Assembly (NCBI GenBank): GCA_934277495.1
Contig: CAKQUI010000032.1
Span: 1-18,711, forward strand
DNA from: an uncultured Clostridia bacterium
Lineage (GTDB): Bacteria; Bacillota; Clostridia; Peptostreptococcales; Anaerovoracaceae
Direction: 5' to 3'
Length of the DNA: 18,711 nt
Position numbers and translations under genes: made by a program. Under the pieces are notes generated by a model that did no database searches, was not told the origin of the DNA, and saw only the letters and a program-made list of their open reading frames with translations. The number at the start of each line of letters is the position of its first letter. Position 1 is the first letter of the stretch. Shown here in pieces: positions 14,188-18,711 of the stretch.

Positions 14188-15024
14188 TCACGCAAAGAAC
14201 AGTCCGTAGATTATCACAGCGATACCAACAGCCCACGTGTATATCGAGAAACCTATGAGTTTCTTGTCTGATACCAGCTTTATCATAGCTTTTATCGCAA
14301 AAAGACCTGATATAGCTGCCACCAGTACTCCCACAACAACAGGACCGATAAGATCCATGCTCAGACCTTCCTTGAATGCAGCCGGAGCCTCTAATACTAC
14401 CGATCCCAGTATGGACGGGATAGAAATGAGGAATGCAAATTTGACAGCAAAGTCTTTTTTCAAACCCGATATGAGGCCTCCGAACAGTGTTGAGCCTGAT
14501 CTTGAAACTCCGGGACATATCGCTACGCCCTGCATGAGTCCTACAAAAAATGCATGTCTGAATTTCATTTCTTTCACATTCTTGTTATTGCTCCCCATTC
14601 TCTCTGCAATGAGCAGGATAGTACCTGTCACAAGAAGACCTGTGCCTATGGCGATCAGCGAGCTGTAAAGAGATTCGAACAAATCGTTGAAAAGCAGCCC
14701 GATCACCGCTGTAGGTATCGTAGCCACGATTATCATGAATCCCAGTCTTCTTGTAGGATTGGCATTTATCCTCAGTCCTTTGCCTGTAAACAGGTCTCTG
14801 ATGACTGCCAGCAGCTCTATCACAAGCTCAACTATATCCTTCCAGTAAACTATGAAAACTGAAACAAGCGTTCCCAGATGCAGCATTACTGCGAAGGGCA
14901 GTACGTTATCAGCGTCGACTCCAAAGAAGTACTGGAGCAGCGCCAGATGTCCGGAACTGCTTATGGGCAGAAACTCTGAAAGTCCCTGTGCCAGTCCCAG
15001 TATTATCGATTGAAAATATGTCAT
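14188..15024 (-). CDS. uppP: undecaprenyl-diphosphatase UppP (BacA)
   Basis: UppP dephosphorylates undecaprenyl pyrophosphate to recycle the carrier lipid for peptidoglycan and other envelope polymers; overproduction gives bacitracin resistance in other bacteria. The 278-residue membrane protein shows both family signatures: the N-terminal GLAQGLSEFLPISSSGHLAL with its catalytic Glu and SSSGH segment, and the internal CPGVSRSGSTL with the essential Ser-Arg. Around eight spans are expected. GGGAGG lies upstream of the ATG. It is the first gene of the uppP-ftsK-rimO-pgsA-cinA operon, with 46 nt and no terminator before ftsK, and it has an extended -10 promoter. Confidence 0.96.
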   Translation of the reverse strand: MTYFQSIILGLAQGLSEFLPISSSGHLALLQYFFGVDADNVLPFAVMLHLGTLVSVFIVYWKDIVELVIELLAVIRDLFTGKGLRINANPTRRLGFMIIVATIPTAVIGLLFNDLFESLYSSLIAIGTGLLVTGTILLIAERMGSNNKNVKEMKFRHAFFVGLMQGVAICPGVSRSGSTLFGGLISGLKKDFAVKFAFLISIPSILGSVVLEAPAAFKEGLSMDLIGPVVVGVLVAAISGLFAIKAMIKLVSDKKLIGFSIYTWAVGIAVIIYGLFFA

Positions 15025-15058
15025 AAAAAACCTCCCTGCATTTTTTCATACATAGTGA

Positions 15059-15067
15059 ATTATATCA
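15059..15067 (-). promoter_or_regulatory. extended -10 promoter of the uppP operon
   Basis: On the minus strand TGATATAAT gives a perfect -10 with the TGn extension, about 35 nt before the uppP ATG. A TTGACA lies only 11 bp upstream of it, too close to be its -35, and no good -35 is found at 16-18 bp. The extended -10 may compensate for that. Confidence 0.5.
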
Positions 15068-15113
15068 TAAACATGTGTCAAAACAAAGGATAATGTACCC
15101 TGACTGCATCACG

Positions 15114-15150
15114 AAAAAGAAAATACCGTCAGTGATATTCAACTGACGGC
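15114..15150 (-). terminator. asd terminator
   Basis: On the minus strand the arms GCCGTCAGT (15142-15150) and ACTGACGGT (15125-15133) pair over nine positions with one G-U, around an 8-nt loop, and are followed by ATTTTCTTTTT. It lies 31 nt after the asd stop and separates asd from the uppP operon. Confidence 0.88.
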
Positions 15151-15181
15151 ATTTATCATCTTATCTTAATACGGCTTACTG

Positions 15182-16189
15182 TTAGTCAGCCATTTCCTTG
15201 ACAAGCTTTTCTGCGATCTGGATAGCATTTGTTGCTGCACCTTTTCTGATGTTGTCAGCAACTACCCATATGTTCAGACCGTTGTCTACAGAGAAGTCTC
15301 TTCTGATACGTCCGATATATACTTCATCTGTACCTGCTGCATCTCTTGCCAGCGGATATACATTGTTCTTGACGTCATCCTGAACAACGATTCCCGGTGA
15401 ATTCTTGAACAGCTCAACAACATCTTCCAGCTCGAACGGCTTTTCGAGTTCGATGTTGATGGATTCACTGTGGGAATCGAAAACAGGCACTCTTACTGTT
15501 GTTGCTGTTACTCTGATGTCGTCATCGCCAAGGATCTTGTGAGTCTCGTTGATCATCTTCATCTCTTCCTTGGTATATCCGTTGTCAGTGAACACATCTA
15601 TATGAGGCAGACAGTTTCCTGCGATAGGATGTGCATATGCCTGCAGCTGATCGTCGTGGCCTTCAAGACCGTTCTTGAGGTCATTTATACCCTTGACACC
15701 TGAACCAGATACAGCCTGGTATGTCGAATATACTACTCTCTTGATGCCGTATTTGTCCTGAAGCGGCTTAAGTGCTACCATAGCCTGTATTGTAGAACAG
15801 TTAGGATTTGCGATTATACCCTTGTTCCATTCGATATCCTGAGGGTTTACTTCGGGTACTACGAGAGGAACATTTTCATCCATTCTCCACTGGCTGCTGT
15901 TGTCAACTACAGTAACGCCATGCGCTGCTGCGATCGGTGCGAACTTCTCACTTGTGCTGCCGCCTGCTGAGAACAGTGCGATATCTATAGGTTTGTCAAA
16001 GGAATGCTCGGTAAGCTCTTCAATGGTGTATTCCTTGCCCTTGAAGGTCAGGGTCTTTCCAGCTGATTTGGCAGATGCCATCATGTAAATGTTCTCAAAC
16101 GGGAAATCTCTCTCTTCAAGCACTTTGAGGAATGTCGATCCGACAACTCCTGTTGCTCCTACAACTGCAATATTGGGTTTTCTTTTCAT
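15182..16189 (-). CDS. asd: aspartate-semialdehyde dehydrogenase Asd
   Basis: Asd reduces aspartyl phosphate to aspartate-4-semialdehyde with NADPH, the branch point for DAP/lysine and for threonine/methionine; it feeds DapA, encoded elsewhere in this window. At 335 residues it is normal. The Rossmann loop GATGVVGST is at 11-19, the catalytic cysteine C131 in NPNCSTIQ, and the active-site His H240 in the RVPVFDSHSE segment, with R233 before it. Many family members have Gly-His-Ser at this last site; here it is Ser-His-Ser. GGAGG lies 7-8 nt before the ATG. It is a single-gene unit with a promoter at 16272-16301 and a terminator at 15114-15150, divergent from the rib operon. Confidence 0.97.
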   Translation of the reverse strand: MKRKPNIAVVGATGVVGSTFLKVLEERDFPFENIYMMASAKSAGKTLTFKGKEYTIEELTEHSFDKPIDIALFSAGGSTSEKFAPIAAAHGVTVVDNSSQWRMDENVPLVVPEVNPQDIEWNKGIIANPNCSTIQAMVALKPLQDKYGIKRVVYSTYQAVSGSGVKGINDLKNGLEGHDDQLQAYAHPIAGNCLPHIDVFTDNGYTKEEMKMINETHKILGDDDIRVTATTVRVPVFDSHSESINIELEKPFELEDVVELFKNSPGIVVQDDVKNNVYPLARDAAGTDEVYIGRIRRDFSVDNGLNIWVVADNIRKGAATNAIQIAEKLVKEMAD

Positions 16190-16271
16190 TTTGCTTACCT
16201 CCGTATATGTTAATTATTATATGATAAATCTCTTTTGATCGTGTATGTCCTTAAAAATGTGCTTGCTTGCA

Positions 16272-16301
16272 ATTATACTACCATACATATATAAAAGTAA
16301 A
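16272..16301 (-). promoter_or_regulatory. probable asd promoter
   Basis: On the minus strand TTTACT (16296-16301; four of six) and a perfect TATAAT (16272-16277) are 18 bp apart. The leader would be about 75 nt, too short for a lysine riboswitch. Together with the rib promoter it accounts for the divergent region 16190-16440; the A/T-rich stretch between them (16302-16397) holds no gene but has a long T tract and a spaced inverted repeat (see findings). Confidence 0.55.
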
Positions 16302-16397
16302 TAGGTCAGTGCAAATTTTTATCAAAGTAATTAATTTCTGAAATCTTTTTTGTTTTTTTGCACAAATCACAGAATATTGGAACTATATTTCGCCTAC

Positions 16398-16426
16398 TTG
16401 ACAAATGTTTTCACTGGGTCTATCAT
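16398..16426 (+). promoter_or_regulatory. sigma-A promoter of the rib operon
   Basis: A perfect TTGACA (16398-16403) is followed after exactly 17 bp by TATCAT (16421-16426; five of six). Transcription should begin about 16433, some ten bases before the FMN aptamer, so the whole riboswitch is in the leader. Confidence 0.85.
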
Positions 16427-16443
16427 AAAATCAAACAGAACAA

Positions 16444-16550
16444 ATCTTCAGGGCAGGGTGAGATTCCCGACCGGCGGTAAAGTCCGCGAGCGTTTATGCT
16501 GAACCGGTGAGATTCCGGTACCGACAGTAAAGTCTGGATGGAAGAAGACA
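16444..16550 (+). ncRNA. FMN riboswitch (RFN element)
   Basis: The conserved RFN sequence is plain: TTCAGGGCAGGGTGAGATTC at the start (16447-16466), CCGACCGGCGGTAAAGTCCGCGAGC in two parts in the middle, then CCGGTGAGATTCCGGT and CCGACAGTAAAGTCTGGATG, and the closing GAAGAAGA. The outer P1 stem pairs TCTTC (16445-16449) with GAAGA (16541-16548). It binds FMN, and in Firmicutes it normally switches a downstream terminator. Two terminators follow here (16592-16623 and 16692-16727), and ribD starts at 16750. The bases TTCAGGGC (16447-16454) can alternatively pair with the 5' arm of either terminator, giving a plausible antiterminator. Confidence 0.97.
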
Positions 16551-16591
16551 GCGGATATATTTATTCGATATACCCCATAAGTGAGAACATC

Positions 16592-16623
16592 AGCTCTGAA
16601 ACTTATTGTTTCAGAGCTTTTTT
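16592..16623 (+). terminator. first rib leader terminator (riboswitch expression platform)
   Basis: A perfect 11-bp stem (AGCTCTGAAAC, 16592-16602, with 16608-16618) and a 5-nt loop run into a T6 tract. Its 5' arm (16593-16600) can pair over eight positions, one of them G-U, with 16447-16454 of the aptamer, so the terminator should form when FMN holds the aptamer closed. Confidence 0.93.
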
Positions 16624-16691
16624 AAACGGATCCCGATATCATACAGTCACACAGGCTGGATGATGCAGATCACGTCAAGAAGTAGAAACAC

Positions 16692-16727
16692 GCCCTGAGC
16701 CTTTCAAAGACTCAGGGCTTTCTTTTT
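16692..16727 (+). terminator. second rib leader terminator, just before ribD
   Basis: An 8-bp perfect stem (GCCCTGAG 16692-16699 with 16711-16718), possibly extended by CTT/AAG after one mismatch, is followed by TTTCTTTTT. It lies between the first terminator and the ribD ribosome binding site. No gene with a good ribosome binding site lies between the two terminators. Its 5' arm is complementary to the same aptamer segment (16447-16454) as that of the first terminator. Confidence 0.88.
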
Positions 16728-16749
16728 AAAGAAAAGAGGAAAACAGGAT

Positions 16750-17862
16750 ATGACAGACAGAGAATTCATGTCAAGAGCTATAGAACTTGCAAAGAAAGGT
16801 ACAGGGCGGGTCGATCCCAATCCCCTTGTGGGTGCAGTGATCGTAAAGGACGGCAGCATCATAGCAGAAGGTTATCACAGAGCATATGGGAAGCTCCATG
16901 CAGAGCGTGCAGCACTGGCAGCACTTGAAAGCTCCGGAGGCCGGGCCGAAGGATGTGACATATATGTGACGCTGGAGCCCTGCTGTCACCATGGCAAACA
17001 GCCTCCATGCACCGACGCAATAATAGAAAGCGGCATCAGACGTGTAATAGTCGGTTCCCCCGACCCAAACCCTCTTGTTGCCGGTAAAGGCATCGAGATC
17101 CTGAGGAAAAACGGCATCGAAGTCATCGAGAATTTCATGAAAGATGAATGTGACAGTCTCAACCCTGTGTTCTTTCACTACATCAGCACGGGCCGGCCCT
17201 ATGTAGTCATGAAATATGCCATGACCATGGACGGCAAGACGGCAGCATATACAGGAGAGTCAAAATGGATCACAGGCGAAGAAGCCCGCTATCGTGTCCA
17301 CCAGGACAGGAACAGATACTACGGCATCATGACCGGCATCGGAACAGTACTGAGAGACGATCCCCTGCTCAACTGCAGGATACCGGAAGGCAGACATCCA
17401 GTGAGGATAATATGCGACTCCAGCCTCAGGACACCTGCTGATTCACAGATAGTAAAGACCGCAGATACATATCCGACGATCATAGCTACCTGCTGCAAAG
17501 ACGAAGACCGGTACAGGATATATAAAGACACAGGCTGCAAGGTCATTACCGTATCTGAAACGAAAGACGGACATGTGGATCTGGTACAGCTGATGGATAT
17601 ACTGGGTCAGGAAAAAATAGACAGCATACTTCTCGAAGGAGGAAACCGGCTCAACTGGTCAGCACTTGATTCAGGGATAGTGAACAAAATCCAGGCATAC
17701 ATCGCCCCCAAGATATTCGGCGGAGCAGGCGCCCCCTCCCCTGTCGGCGGTCAGGGCGTTCCTTCACCGGACAAAGCATTCAGGCTTTCCGAGCCCGAAA
17801 TATCCTTCACCGGTCAGGACATACTTCTTGAAAGCGAGGTACTCGGATGTTCACAGGAATAA
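16750..17862 (+). CDS. ribD: riboflavin biosynthesis deaminase/reductase RibD
   Basis: RibD carries out two successive cytosolic steps of riboflavin synthesis: deamination of the GTP-derived pyrimidine and NADPH reduction of its ribosyl side chain. The 370-residue bifunctional protein has the zinc deaminase domain first, with H50-A-E52 in LHAERAAL and the zinc cysteines C78 and C87 in EPCCHHGKQPPC. From about residue 145 comes the RibD C-terminal reductase domain (GRPYVVMKYAMTMDGKTA, then TGIGTVLRDDPLLNCR and LLEGG). AGAGGA lies 9 nt before the ATG. It is the first gene after the FMN riboswitch and overlaps ribE by 16 nt. Near the C-terminus a Gly/Pro/Ser-rich stretch (AGAPSPVGGQGVPSP) is slightly repetitive, as often seen in this loop. 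Confidence 0.97.
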   Translation: MTDREFMSRAIELAKKGTGRVDPNPLVGAVIVKDGSIIAEGYHRAYGKLHAERAALAALESSGGRAEGCDIYVTLEPCCHHGKQPPCTDAIIESGIRRVIVGSPDPNPLVAGKGIEILRKNGIEVIENFMKDECDSLNPVFFHYISTGRPYVVMKYAMTMDGKTAAYTGESKWITGEEARYRVHQDRNRYYGIMTGIGTVLRDDPLLNCRIPEGRHPVRIICDSSLRTPADSQIVKTADTYPTIIATCCKDEDRYRIYKDTGCKVITVSETKDGHVDLVQLMDILGQEKIDSILLEGGNRLNWSALDSGIVNKIQAYIAPKIFGGAGAPSPVGGQGVPSPDKAFRLSEPEISFTGQDILLESEVLGCSQE

Positions 17863-18494
17863 TCGAAGAAACAGGAAAAATAAAATCAGTGACCAGAGGC
17901 TCCGCATCAGCTGTTCTGACTATCGAAGCCTCGAAAGTCCTTGAAGATGTCTCCGACGGCGACAGCATCGCCGTAAACGGCGTATGCCTTACAGTGACAT
18001 CTTTTACAGACAGTTATTTCACAGCTGATGTCATGCATGAGACTCTCGACCGTTCTTCGCTCGGTACACTGCGTTCAGGCAGCATAGTCAATCTGGAAAG
18101 AGCTATGAAAGCAAACGGACGTTTCGGCGGTCATATAGTCTCCGGCCATATCGACGGCACAGGGACCATAGCAGATATAAAGCGTGATGACAACGCCACA
18201 TGGTATACCATAAGCACATCGCCTGATATCACAAGGCTCATAGTTGAGAAAGGCTCCATAGCCATAGACGGTATCAGCCTTACAGTGGCATCAGTCACAG
18301 ACAGCAGCTTCAGGGTTTCCATAATACCTCATACATCTGCGGAGACTACCCTTTTCCTGAGGAAGACAGGCGATACAGTGAATCTCGAAAATGACTGCAT
18401 CGGCAAATATGTAGAAAAGCTCCTGCAGCCACGCAGCACATCCGCTGCCGGCAGCAGTATAACAAAGGAATTTCTGATACAGAACGGATTCTGA
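17847..18494 (+). CDS. ribE: riboflavin synthase alpha chain RibE
   Basis: This enzyme dismutates two 6,7-dimethyl-8-ribityllumazines into riboflavin plus the pyrimidine substrate; it acts as a trimer. The 215-residue protein shows the standard double lumazine-binding repeat: [12 protein letters not shown] at the start of repeat one with VNGVCLTVT, and [14 protein letters not shown] with IDGISLTVA at repeat two (from about residue 95). The C-terminal tail ends [10 protein letters not shown], typical of clostridial forms. The ATG lies inside the last codons of ribD (16-nt overlap) with GAGG upstream, so translation is coupled. The gene is also called ribC in other naming schemes. The ribB/ribBA start follows 41 nt later. 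Confidence 0.96.
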   Translation: MFTGIIEETGKIKSVTRGSASAVLTIEASKVLEDVSDGDSIAVNGVCLTVTSFTDSYFTADVMHETLDRSSLGTLRSGSIVNLERAMKANGRFGGHIVSGHIDGTGTIADIKRDDNATWYTISTSPDITRLIVEKGSIAIDGISLTVASVTDSSFRVSIIPHTSAETTLFLRKTGDTVNLENDCIGKYVEKLLQPRSTSAAGSSITKEFLIQNGF

Positions 18495-18535
18495 TACAAC
18501 GACAGCAAGCAAACAAATACCAGGAGGTCAAGACA

Positions 18536-18711
18536 ATGAAAAAATTCAACACAGTGGAAGAAGCACTTGAAGATCTGAGAAACGGCAAAGTCATACTCGT
18601 AACCGATGACGAAGACAGAGAAAACGAAGGCGATATGATCTGTGCTGCTGAATTTGCAACTACAGAGAATGTCAATCTGATGGCAAGCGTAGGCAAAGGA
18701 CTGATCTGCAT
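18536..18711 (+). CDS. ribBA: 3,4-dihydroxy-2-butanone-4-phosphate synthase domain, RibB or RibBA (5' part only)
   Basis: Only the first 58 codons are in the window. They read [20 protein letters not shown], and a few residues later [19 protein letters not shown], the acidic metal and substrate loop of 3,4-dihydroxy-2-butanone-4-phosphate synthase, which makes the four-carbon unit for lumazine from ribulose-5-phosphate. An excellent AGGAGG lies 9 nt upstream. In Firmicutes this domain is usually fused to GTP cyclohydrolase II (RibBA) and followed by ribH, but the fusion cannot be seen here. It is the third gene of the FMN-controlled rib operon. Confidence 0.93.
   Translation, partial: MKKFNTVEEALEDLRNGKVILVTDDEDRENEGDMICAAEFATTENVNLMASVGKGLIC

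Noticed and set aside
1..18711. Search for CRISPR arrays, insertion sequences, prophage, toxin-antitoxin or defence genes, tRNA and rRNA
   Set aside because: No regularly spaced repeats, transposase or integrase motifs, or structured RNA genes were seen apart from the FMN riboswitch. All gene space is taken by recognised housekeeping genes, so I do not claim a new system of that kind here.

Overview
The window looks like chromosomal core DNA from an anaerobic, probably endospore-forming member of the Clostridia (Firmicutes). The reasons are strong AGGAGG-type ribosome binding sites, sigma-A-like promoters (TTGACA/TATAAT), many ATA and AGA/AGG codons, a moderate GC content (mid-40s % by eye), a SpoVT regulator, an RqcP-type S4 protein next to HU, and an FMN-riboswitch-controlled rib operon. 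I cannot name the genus from sequence alone. I see no insertion sequence, prophage, CRISPR array, tRNA or rRNA gene, and no gene that is clearly foreign or unknown.

Layout, left to right. Positions 1-2400 (minus strand): a dapF-dapA-dapB operon for meso-diaminopimelate and lysine, with dapB running off the left edge. Positions 2417-3140 (minus): rqcP and hup (HU), each followed by its own hairpin terminator. Positions 3187-7765 (minus): a cls - 5'-methylthioadenosine/S-adenosylhomocysteine deaminase - SpoVB/YabM-type flippase operon. Positions 7837-8328 (plus): spoVT, alone and divergent from cls. Positions 8355-15067 (minus): a tightly packed uppP-ftsK/spoIIIE-rimO-pgsA-cinA operon that meets spoVT at a perfectly palindromic bidirectional terminator. 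Positions 15114-16301 (minus): asd as a single-gene unit. Positions 16398-18711 (plus): the riboflavin operon, consisting of promoter, FMN riboswitch, two tandem terminators, ribD, ribE and the start of ribB/ribBA.

The theme is envelope building. Asd, DapA, DapB and DapF supply the DAP cross-linking residue. UppP recycles the undecaprenyl carrier, and the MOP flippase probably moves lipid-linked envelope precursors. PgsA and Cls act in succession to make phosphatidylglycerol phosphate and then cardiolipin. FtsK/SpoIIIE pumps DNA at the septum, and HU and SpoVT handle nucleoid structure and sporulation control.

The most interesting signal is regulatory. In the rib leader, the 5' arms of both tandem terminators are complementary to the same eight bases at the 5' edge of the FMN aptamer, so one antiterminator strand could serve two terminators in series. 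Second, the spoVT...flippase...hup-rqcP block looks like a broken and inverted version of the spoVT-yabM-yabN-yabO cluster of Bacillus and Clostridium. Here cls and the deaminase are inserted, and yabN/mazG, yabP, yabQ and divIC are not at their usual places.
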